A stretch of 36,513 nucleotides of DNA, from positions 1 through 36,513 of the forward strand of contig JANQPC010000095.1 in assembly GCA_028285485.1 (NCBI GenBank), written 5' to 3'. The position numbers and the translations under genes are program-made. Positions 29,897 through 36,513 of this stretch are shown here, piece after piece (the stretch's first letter is position 1; every line of letters begins with the position of its first letter). The DNA comes from Paracoccaceae bacterium (GTDB lineage Bacteria > Pseudomonadota > Alphaproteobacteria > Rhodobacterales > Rhodobacteraceae). Below the pieces are notes generated by a model. It was not told the origin of the DNA and ran no database searches. It saw only the letters and a program-made list of their open reading frames with translations.

Positions 29897-31606
29897 TCAG
29901 ATCGCAGCTACTAGCCCCATCTGTTCAAGCTTCAGAAGCACCTGATGGGCGCAGTGATCCACTTCGACATTTTCGGTATCAAGGCGAAGTTCCGGGTTTT
30001 CCGGAACTTCGTAAGTATCTGAAATACCAGTGAACTCCTTGATCTTCCCCTCGCGGGCCAGCTTGTAGAGCCCCTTGCGATCGCGCCGTTCGCATTCTTC
30101 GATTGATGTGGCCACATGCACCTCGACGAAGGCGCCGAACTGCTCGATCTCTTCGCGCACCGCCCGCCGAGTCGTGGTATAGGGTGCGATTGGCGCGCAG
30201 ATTGCGATGCCGCCGTTCTTGGTGATCTCCGAGGCCACAAATCCGATCCGCCGGATGTTCAGATCGCGGTGCTCTTTTGAGAAGCCAAGCTCGGAGGAGA
30301 GGTTCTTGCGCACGATATCGCCGTCCAGCAGCGTCACCGGGCGCCCGCCCATCTCCATCAGCTTGACCATCAGCGCGTTCGCGATCGTCGATTTGCCCGA
30401 ACCCGAGAACCCGGTGAAGAACACCGCAAAGCCCTGCTTGGCGCGCGGCGGGCGCGTGCGGCGCAGCTCGTCCACCACCGCGGGGAAAGAGAACCAGTCG
30501 GGGATCTCAAGCCCCTCGGCCAGGCGCCGCCGCAATTCGGTTCCGGAGATGTTGAGCACCGTTGCGCCGTCTTCCACCTCATCGGCGGGTTCGTATTGGG
30601 CGCGGTCCTGCACGTAGACCATTTGTTTGAACGGCACCATTTCGATGCCGATTTCTTCCTGATGCGCCTCAAAGAGGGTTTGCGCATCGTAAGGCCCGTA
30701 GAAATCCTCGCCCGCGGAGTTCTTGCCGGGCCCGGCATGATCGCGCCCGATGATCATATGGGTGCAGCCGTGGTTGCGCCGGATGATCCCGTGCCAAAGC
30801 GCCTCCCGCGGGCCCGCCATCCGCATGGCAAGGTTGAGAAGGCTCATGGTGGTGGTGGCGGCGGGGTAGTGATCAAGCACCGCCTCGTAGCAGCGCACCC
30901 GCGTGAAGTGATCGATGTCGCCCGGCTTCGTCATCCCCACCACCGGGTGGATCAGCAGGTTCGCCTGTGCCTCTTTCGCGGCGCGAAAGGTCAGCTCCTG
31001 ATGCGCGCGGTGCAGCGGGTTGCGGGTTTGAAACGCCACCACCTTGCGCCAGCCCAGTTTGCGGAAATAGGCGCGCAACTCGTTTGGTGTATCGCGCCGT
31101 GCCTTGAAATCGTAATGCACCGGCTGCTGGATGCCGGTGATCGGCCCGCCAAGGTAGATGGGCCCTGCGGTGTTGTGCAGGTAGTTTACCGCCGGGTGCG
31201 CGGCATCATCTGCGCCAAACACCGCTGCGGCCTCCGCCGCCTTGTCAGGGTGCCATTTATCGGTGACAGACATGATCGCGAGGATCACGCCTTCCTGATC
31301 CCTCAGCGCGATGTCCTGCCCGGTCTCAACGCCCTCGGCGAAGGCTTGGGAGATGTCCAGCGTGATGGGCATCGGCCAAAGCGTGCCGTCGGCCAGCCGC
31401 ATGTCTTTGAGCACGCTGGAGTAATCTTCCTCGCTCAGAAAGCCCTTGAGCGGGCTGAAACCGCCATTCATCAAAAGCTCCAGATCGCAGATCTGGCGTG
31501 GCGTGAGATCCCAGGAGGGCAGATCGCCCGCCTCAATCTTCAGCTTCTGGGCGCTTTCGTATGAGACGTAAAGCTCGGGAATCGGTACAAGGTTCGGCAA
31601 CTGCAT
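29897..31606 (-). CDS. Bifunctional ATP sulfurylase/APS kinase (Sat-CysC)
   Basis: 569 residues. Residues 1-about 385 are ATP sulfurylase of the Sat/MET3 type with Gln-Thr-Arg-Asn-Pro-Leu-His-Arg-Ala-His (193-202) and Gly-Arg-Asp-His-Ala-Gly-Pro-Gly (287-294). Residues about 392-569 are APS kinase with P-loop Gly-Phe-Ser-Gly-Ser-Gly-Lys-Ser-Thr (399-407) and the late Phe-Thr-Gly-Ile-Ser-Asp segment. Together they convert sulfate plus two ATP to PAPS, for sulfotransfer and/or sulfate assimilation. Both active sites look intact. No clear ribosome site before ATG 31606. It lies 115 bases downstream of trxB on the same strand, and thioredoxin reduction is needed for PAPS reductase, so the neighbourhood also fits assimilation. 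Confidence 0.95.
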   Translation of the reverse strand: MQLPNLVPIPELYVSYESAQKLKIEAGDLPSWDLTPRQICDLELLMNGGFSPLKGFLSEEDYSSVLKDMRLADGTLWPMPITLDISQAFAEGVETGQDIALRDQEGVILAIMSVTDKWHPDKAAEAAAVFGADDAAHPAVNYLHNTAGPIYLGGPITGIQQPVHYDFKARRDTPNELRAYFRKLGWRKVVAFQTRNPLHRAHQELTFRAAKEAQANLLIHPVVGMTKPGDIDHFTRVRCYEAVLDHYPAATTTMSLLNLAMRMAGPREALWHGIIRRNHGCTHMIIGRDHAGPGKNSAGEDFYGPYDAQTLFEAHQEEIGIEMVPFKQMVYVQDRAQYEPADEVEDGATVLNISGTELRRRLAEGLEIPDWFSFPAVVDELRRTRPPRAKQGFAVFFTGFSGSGKSTIANALMVKLMEMGGRPVTLLDGDIVRKNLSSELGFSKEHRDLNIRRIGFVASEITKNGGIAICAPIAPYTTTRRAVREEIEQFGAFVEVHVATSIEECERRDRKGLYKLAREGKIKEFTGISDTYEVPENPELRLDTENVEVDHCAHQVLLKLEQMGLVAAI

Positions 31607-31721
31607 CGGGTGGGTCCGGTCGTCATGGCATCGCGCGGCGTCTAACCCTGCCGTGTGGCCTTTCGCAACCCCGGTGGCGCTAACACGCCGGTTTGGCGCG
31701 CATTTGCCGCGTGCGGCTGGG

Positions 31722-32828
<1,107 letters not shown>

Positions 32829-32830
32829 CT

Positions 32831-32849
32831 TGCGAAATATTATTGCGCA
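32831..32849. promoter_or_regulatory. Lrp-type operator candidate 2, TGCGAAATA-T-TATTGCGCA
   Basis: A 19-base near-perfect palindrome (one mismatch per nine-base arm) centred on T32840. It has an A/T-rich centre, as for Lrp/AsnC sites, and overlaps the -35 of the predicted lrp promoter, so autorepression is the simplest reading. Confidence 0.5.
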
Positions 32850-32871
32850 GGCCGGCGCCGGCACATACAGT
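32843..32871 (+). promoter_or_regulatory. Possible lrp promoter TTGCGC-N17-TACAGT
   Basis: -35 TTGCGC (32843-32848), 17-base spacer, -10 TACAGT (32866-32871). Transcription would start near 32878, about 23 bases before the ATG at 32901. The -35 overlaps operator candidate 2. Confidence 0.4.
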
Positions 32872-32900
32872 TTCGTAACGGATTCGGGGGAACACACGCA

Positions 32901-33401
32901 ATGCCTGGCCACAAACTCGATCATATCGATCGCAAGATCCTGGCCGAGCTGCAGGCCGATGGCCGGATGACGAATGTTGAGCTGGCGCGCCGGGTGGGCA
33001 TTTCCGCCCCCCCGTGCCTGCGCCGGGTGCGTACGCTCGAAGAGGCGGGCTTCATCCAGGGCTATCACGCCAAGGTCGATCCCCGCGCGCTTGATTTCGA
33101 GGTTCAGGTCTTTGCGATGGTGGGGCTGACAAGCCAGGCGGAGGCCGATCTTTCGGCCTTCGAGGCGCGCTGCCGCGCGTGGTCGCTTGTTCGCGAATGC
33201 CACATGCTGAATGGCGAGGTGGATTTCATCCTCAAATGCATCGCCCCCGATCTTTCAACGTTTCAGACGTTTCTGACCGAGGAGCTGACCGCCGCCCCCA
33301 ATGTGGCGAGCGTGAAAACTTCGCTGGTGATCCGCGGCGCGAAGGACGAGCCCGCGGTACCCTTCGATATTCTTGAGGAGCGGCTCGCGCGCAGCGCCTG
33401 A
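32901..33401 (+). CDS. Lrp/AsnC-family transcriptional regulator
   Basis: 166 residues, normal for the family. Winged helix-turn-helix 1-about 60, starting Leu-Asp-His-Ile-Asp-Arg-Lys-Ile-Leu and with recognition helix near 33-44 (Ile-Ser-Ala-Pro-Pro-Cys-Leu-Arg-Arg-Val); RAM/AsnC ligand domain about 68-150. A G-rich GGGGGA precedes ATG 32901. Divergent from trxB; two palindromic operators stand between them. Likely autoregulated, and may control trxB. The effector, usually an amino acid, is unknown. Confidence 0.95.
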   Translation: MPGHKLDHIDRKILAELQADGRMTNVELARRVGISAPPCLRRVRTLEEAGFIQGYHAKVDPRALDFEVQVFAMVGLTSQAEADLSAFEARCRAWSLVRECHMLNGEVDFILKCIAPDLSTFQTFLTEELTAAPNVASVKTSLVIRGAKDEPAVPFDILEERLARSA

Positions 33402-33425
33402 GGCCGCGCGCGCCGCCTGGGGCGT

Positions 33426-34232
33426 TCAGACGAGCTGGTACTCGTCGTCGTCATGCCGCTCGAAGCGCGGCCAGATCACGTGGCCAAAGCTTTGCAGGCT
33501 GGAGATGTGGGGGAAGAGGCCCACGAACATCTCGCGCAGCTCCTGCGACATCGAGTAATGCGCATCCGGGCCGGGGTGGTAGCTTTCCACCTCAACGCCA
33601 TTGGCCGTGATGATCTGGTGGCTGTCAAAGGCCAGGTGATACACGCGCACGGGCGAAACCGGGTTCAGCGCGATCACGGCGCAGCCATCTTCCTGCGCGG
33701 CCACGGGGGCAAGCGCGGCTTCGGTGCCAAGCGCGTTGCGGATTGACGGGTCGCGGTTGAGAAGCCGCGCGGCGGGCCCGAAGGTTACATCCGCAGCCGG
33801 GCGCCCAAGGCCCAGGGCATCGGCGGTCACGCGATACAGGCGCTGGGGCGTTTCGTTGGAACTGGGTGCACCGGGGATCATCGTGATCGCACCTACCCAG
33901 CGCAGCGTCGCGGTGTCGCCGCGCGCCGTCACAATCTCCATACCCGGCACAAGATCTTCCACAGCCACCGCGCCTTCGGCCGTGTTGATCAGCGCGCCGT
34001 GGGCGAAGGCGCTGAAGGCGGCTTCGAAGATCGGCAGGGCAGGGGCCACGCGGATGAAATCCTGCACAAGGCCATCATCATCAAGATAGGTCACTTCATA
34101 GCGGCGGGTCAGGGCAACGTGATGCACCTGGCGGCGCGGCTGCGCGGCGGTTTTCACCGTCCACGGCTTGTTGGCACGATGTATAACAGGGGAAGACGCG
34201 CCGAGTGATACGACGTTTCGGGGGCTATTCAT
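33426..34232 (-). CDS. Hint-domain protein without the nucleophilic cysteine
   Basis: 268 residues from ATG 34232 (GAGGA eight bases upstream). The Hedgehog/intein (Hint) domain spans about 75-215, recognisable by Phe-Ala-His-Gly-Ala-Leu-Ile-Asn-Thr (76-84), Val-Glu-Asp-Leu-Val-Pro-Gly (91-97) and the late His-Leu-Ala-Phe-Asp-Ser-His-Gln-Ile-Ile. The residue aligned with the catalytic Cys1 of splicing Hint domains is Ala75, so autoprocessing is not expected. Rhodobacterales have a family of short Hint proteins of this kind with unknown function. No signal peptide; no metal or enzyme motif seen. Convergent with lrp across 24 bases. Confidence 0.75.
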   Translation of the reverse strand: MNSPRNVVSLGASSPVIHRANKPWTVKTAAQPRRQVHHVALTRRYEVTYLDDDGLVQDFIRVAPALPIFEAAFSAFAHGALINTAEGAVAVEDLVPGMEIVTARGDTATLRWVGAITMIPGAPSSNETPQRLYRVTADALGLGRPAADVTFGPAARLLNRDPSIRNALGTEAALAPVAAQEDGCAVIALNPVSPVRVYHLAFDSHQIITANGVEVESYHPGPDAHYSMSQELREMFVGLFPHISSLQSFGHVIWPRFERHDDDEYQLV

Positions 34233-34319
34233 GCGATCAGTCCTCACGGTCTGGTCACATCCGCATCGGCCCCCACCGATTTGGTACTTGCGGATAGACT
34301 GGTTACAACAACAGGGGCA

Positions 34320-34349
34320 ACACTGGCGCGAACGCGCAGGCTTTGTCAA
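34320..34349 (-). promoter_or_regulatory. Possible promoter for the Hint gene, consensus -35 only
   Basis: Perfect TTGACA on the minus strand (34349-34344), about 110 bases upstream of the Hint start. The hexamer 18 bases further, CAGTGT, is a poor -10, so this may be chance. Confidence 0.2.
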
Positions 34350-34462
34350 AAATTTTCAGCTTTTCGTGCCCCCGCCCCCGGTAATGGGGCGTTCAGACGC
34401 GGCTTTGTTTCGCGCTCTGCGACGGTGCCTTGGAATTAACCAAAGATGTTCCCGAATCGAAC

Positions 34463-34493
34463 AAGAAAACGGGCGGTTCTGGGGAACCGCCCG
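34463..34493 (-). terminator. Rho-independent terminator of the 51-residue small gene
   Basis: Arms 34484-34493 and 34470-34479 (CGGGCGGTTC/GAACCGCCCG, ten perfect pairs), loop of four, followed on the minus strand by TTTTCTT (34469-34463). It lies 24 bases after the stop codon of the small gene at 34518. On the plus strand there is no T-run, so it is a minus-strand terminator. Confidence 0.88.
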
Positions 34494-34517
34494 CTAGGTA
34501 CACGAGGAGGGTATGGA

Positions 34518-34673
34518 TCAGCCGCGCGAGATCACGCGCGGTTTGGGGATGCCCGAACGGTGGGCAAGGGATAGGTTTCCGCGTTCACCGCGCTGGAACG
34601 GAAGCGCGGTGGTGGAAGAATTCGCTTCGCGCAAAATGGCGGTGATCCATCGTTTTTTCAGGCGCATCGTCAT
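34518..34673 (-). CDS. Small basic protein, 51 residues, function unknown
   Basis: An open frame on the minus strand, ending 24 bases before a strong terminator in the matching orientation. The N-terminus has a run of basic residues (Met-Arg-Leu-Lys-Lys-Arg-Trp-Ile-Thr) followed by an Ala/Glu helix-like stretch and Ala-Leu-Pro-Phe-x-Arg-Gly; I recall short Rhodobacterales proteins with a similar Lys-Lys-Arg-Trp start and Leu-Pro-x-x-Arg-Gly segment, though I cannot confirm a match here. There are three in-frame ATGs (34679, 34673, 34667); 34673 is given, none has a good ribosome site. A plus-strand frame across the same stretch looks less like protein. Strongly basic, so nucleic-acid or membrane binding is possible. 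The terminator is the best support that this is a real transcript. Confidence 0.55.
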   Translation of the reverse strand: MTMRLKKRWITAILREANSSTTALPFQRGERGNLSLAHRSGIPKPRVISRG

Positions 34674-34679
34674 TTGCAT

Positions 34680-34995
34680 CTTGTGTGTTCAGCGGCGCAG
34701 GCGCCGCCCCTTTTCTTCTGCCTCAACCGTCTGGCTGTTGTTCAACCTTGTTTGCAGAATACTGTGCAATGCGGCGGACTTAGGGCGCGGGGCGAAGATT
34801 GTTGCCAATTCCGGAACAAGCCTTCTGGCCCGGCATGCCGCCACAATATGCTGCGTCAGGATTTCCGATGCGCCCAACTTAGCGGGAAAACCATAACAAT
34901 GCCCTAACGGCTGAACGGATTGTTTCCGCCCTTACGTGGCCTTGCAGCGGGCTTGCGGCCACAGTTTTGCCGCATTCGGGGCCGGTTGGCGGCGG
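34680..34995. other. Stretch of about 316 bases with no recognised gene
   Basis: Between the small minus-strand gene and pgeF. Both strands were read. It holds no convincing coding frame (open frames here need TTG starts and have odd residue use), no tRNA, RNase P, SRP or tmRNA signature. A PhaR-like pair with two mismatches (CCGCA-T-TGCAC on the minus strand, 34774-34764) occurs and is probably chance. The promoter of the small gene should lie here but was not identified. Confidence 0.5.
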
Positions 34996-35754
34996 CTATA
35001 GGCGAATCGATGCAATCAATCGGCCGTAATCGGCCTCTTTGTTGTGAACGCTGCGACGGTACGAGAAGAATTTGGCGGAATCCGAGTAGGTACAGTGCCG
35101 CGTCCATTCCGCCGAATGCACCCCCGCCGCCCGAAGCCGTGCGAGCGCGTAGGACGGCAGATCGAACTGCATGCGGTCGCCCGCCCCTTGGGCGAAGAAC
35201 CGGGCATTCTCGGGATCGTCGCCCAGAAACGTGTCGAGGAATTCGGGCCCCACCTCATAGGCGCGCTGGCTGATCGTGGGCCCGATGGCGGCCCGGATGG
35301 CGCCGCGGGTGGCTCCAAGCCCCTCCATCGCGCCGATCGTTGCCTCAAGCACCCCGCCAAGGGCGCCCTTCCAACCCGCATGCGCGGCCCCGATCACGCC
35401 GGCATCGGGATCGCTGAACAGAACCGGTGCGCAATCGGCGGTCAGCACCGAAATCGCGATCCCCGGCGTGGCGGTTGCCAGCCCGTCCGCGCGCGGCCTG
35501 TCATCGGCAAAGGGGGCCGAAACAGGCACGGCCTCCGCCGAATGCACCTGATGCACACGCAAAAGCCCGTCGGTGCCCACGCCCATCGCCTCGGCCACGC
35601 GCGCGAGGTTGATCTGCACCATCTCGGCCTGATCGCTGGAGCCGGTGCCGCAGTTCAGCCCGTCAAACACGCCCGAGGAGGCGCCGCCGCGGCGGGTGAA
35701 GAAGCCGTGATGCGCCGGGGCGAGCAGATCGGAAGTCAGGCGTTCTAGCGTCAC
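34996..35754 (-). CDS. pgeF: Polyphenol oxidase/peptidoglycan-editing factor PgeF (YfiH, LACC1 family)
   Basis: 252 residues from GTG 35754, overlapping the upstream methyltransferase stop (GTGA). Metal-binding residues of the YfiH/LACC1 family are visible: His71 (Val-His-Gln-Val-His), Cys108 (Thr-Ala-Asp-Cys-Ala-Pro) and His125 (Ala-Ala-His-Ala-Gly-Trp-Lys-Gly); also Cys-Thr-Tyr-Ser-Asp and Phe-Phe-Ser-Tyr-Arg-Arg late in the chain. Family members show purine nucleoside phosphorylase/deaminase activity and in E. coli help keep peptidoglycan free of L-Ser in place of L-Ala. Translational coupling with the MidA-like gene is typical of Rhodobacterales. Confidence 0.94.
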   Translation of the reverse strand: MTLERLTSDLLAPAHHGFFTRRGGASSGVFDGLNCGTGSSDQAEMVQINLARVAEAMGVGTDGLLRVHQVHSAEAVPVSAPFADDRPRADGLATATPGIAISVLTADCAPVLFSDPDAGVIGAAHAGWKGALGGVLEATIGAMEGLGATRGAIRAAIGPTISQRAYEVGPEFLDTFLGDDPENARFFAQGAGDRMQFDLPSYALARLRAAGVHSAEWTRHCTYSDSAKFFSYRRSVHNKEADYGRLIASIRL

Positions 35755-36513
35755 GGCTCAAGCCCCGGGGGTGGCGGTGAATCTGTGGCGTGGATCGACA
35801 TCACCTTGAACAGCGTTCCCATTTCGCCCGGATGCGTCAAGCGCCGATGGGCCGCGATATGCGCCTCAAGGGCGGGGCCCGCGAGCCCCTTGGCCAGCGA
35901 CTGGGCGCGGGGGGTGATGCCGAGCCGTTCGAGGAACACGCCCTGCGGCGTGAGCCGGCTGTGGTTTGCGCCCGCTTCGATTGCCGCCTGCGCCAGCGCC
36001 TCGAAATCAACATGCGCCGTCAGATCCGCCCGCCCCGGCTCCGCCAGGGGGTCGGCCGGCGCATGATGGCGCATCGCCTGGAGCGTATCGCCAAGCGCGC
36101 GCCAATCCCCGTAATCCACGATCAGCGCAGCGCCGCCATGGGCCGCGATATGGCGGGCAAGCGCGCCCGCCACGGCGCGGGCGGGGGCGTTTGTCTCCAC
36201 GATGTCGCCCGGGCGCGTATCCTCCCACCGGTGCTCCAGTTCCGCGAGCCGCGTGGGCGCGGTGTGGCCGCGGGTAAGCGCATCGCCCGATAACCCGATC
36301 ACGATCTCTTCCCACCCCGCCTCCACCCGCCGGAACTGGCGGATCGGAAGCGCATCGAAAAACTCGTTGGCAATCACAAAGGTGGGCGCTTCGGGCAGGG
36401 CCGCCACCGTCTCCACCCATGTCGGGGCGTAGCCTGCAAGTGCGGCAGCCTGCCTTGCACGAAGCGGCGGAGAAAGCTCCACCAACACCACCTCGGCAGC
36501 GGCGTGAAAGCCC
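35751..36513 (-). CDS. MidA/NDUFAF7-like SAM-dependent methyltransferase, 5' part cut off
   Basis: About 254 C-terminal residues are visible; the frame is open through the right edge, so the GTG at 36491 is internal and the true start, with the SAM motif I region, lies outside. Recognisable elements: Val-Glu-Leu-Ser-Pro, then Ile-Ala-Asn-Glu-Phe-Phe-Asp-Ala-Leu-Pro-Ile (near the cut), Leu-Ile-Val-Asp-Tyr-Gly-Asp, and Leu-Thr-Ala-His-Val-Asp-Phe. This is COG1565; the mitochondrial relative NDUFAF7 dimethylates an arginine of complex I subunit NDUFS2. In bacteria the substrate may be NuoD. Its stop overlaps the pgeF start (GTGA). An upstream lgt gene would be typical but is outside. Confidence 0.9.
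   Translation of the reverse strand, partial: GFHAAAEVVLVELSPPLRARQAAALAGYAPTWVETVAALPEAPTFVIANEFFDALPIRQFRRVEAGWEEIVIGLSGDALTRGHTAPTRLAELEHRWEDTRPGDIVETNAPARAVAGALARHIAAHGGAALIVDYGDWRALGDTLQAMRHHAPADPLAEPGRADLTAHVDFEALAQAAIEAGANHSRLTPQGVFLERLGITPRAQSLAKGLAGPALEAHIAAHRRLTHPGEMGTLFKVMSIHATDSPPPPGLEP

Noticed and set aside
34764-34774. Possible PhaR box upstream of the small gene
   Set aside because: Two mismatches in 11 bases from CTGCA-N-TGCAG and no link to PHA genes; chance is likely.
34689-34877. Minus-strand TTG-start frame (62 codons) upstream of the small gene
   Set aside because: Needs a TTG start, has no ribosome site, and ends at a TGA just before the small gene in the same frame; no domain signal. 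Probably leader DNA.
34513-34896. Plus-strand open frame (127 codons) over the small minus-strand gene
   Set aside because: Arg/Cys-rich, no resemblance to any family, and the terminator in the area points to minus-strand transcription. GAGGAGGG before it is suggestive but not enough.

Overview
The window reads as chromosomal DNA of an alphaproteobacterium, most likely a Rhodobacteraceae (Rhodobacterales). Reasons: high GC with strong G/C third positions; tightly packed genes with ATGA/GTGA start-stop overlaps; and gene groups typical of that family, namely phaZ<->phaC-phaP, hflK-hflC-DUF2065-degP, a fused Sat-CysC, trxB<->Lrp/AsnC, a Hint-domain protein, and a MidA-type methyltransferase followed by pgeF. 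No insertion sequence, prophage, CRISPR array, tRNA or rRNA gene was seen.

Region 1 (1-9233) is accessory metabolism. A two-domain SnoaL-like protein (cut by the left edge) and an M15-like protein are followed by a compact, mostly translationally coupled run: SDR dehydrogenase, LacI-type regulator, a second two-domain SnoaL-like protein, a bicupin, a zinc-independent MDR oxidoreductase, a small SAM methyltransferase, a fungal-type cytosine-deaminase-like enzyme, a MetE-core-like methyltransferase and an alpha/beta hydrolase. A perfect TTTTGCA-N6-TGCAAAA palindrome lies just before the SDR gene and is a good candidate operator for the LacI protein. I do not recognise this set as a described pathway; it is the best candidate for a new system here.

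Region 2 (9230-13143) is polyhydroxyalkanoate metabolism: phaZ (depolymerase) divergent from phaC (class I synthase), then phaP (phasin). phaP has a well-formed promoter with two PhaR-like CTGCA-N-TGCAG boxes, one inside the -35/-10 spacer. The phaR repressor gene, often next to phaP, is not here. Two mirror-image hairpins close phaP and the gene facing it. That facing gene (13172-15379) encodes a 735-residue protein with a long acidic middle and conserved-looking ends.

Region 3 (15529-26934) is housekeeping: thiamine pyrophosphokinase, PBP4-type carboxypeptidase, EamA transporter, NadD, Fe-S L-serine dehydratase, RpiA, glutathione reductase, then the membrane/periplasm quality-control set HflK-HflC-DUF2065-DegP.

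Region 4 (26970-31606) may be a glycan-sulfation neighbourhood: a PAPS-dependent sulfotransferase divergent from a GT14 glycosyltransferase, a HIT protein, and Sat-CysC, which makes PAPS.

Region 5 (31722-36513) holds trxB divergent from an Lrp/AsnC regulator with two operator-like palindromes between them, a Hint-domain protein lacking the usual nucleophilic Cys, a newly noticed 51-residue basic protein followed by a strong terminator, pgeF, and a MidA-like methyltransferase cut by the right edge. Three convergent gene pairs in the window overlap by exactly four bases at their stop codons.
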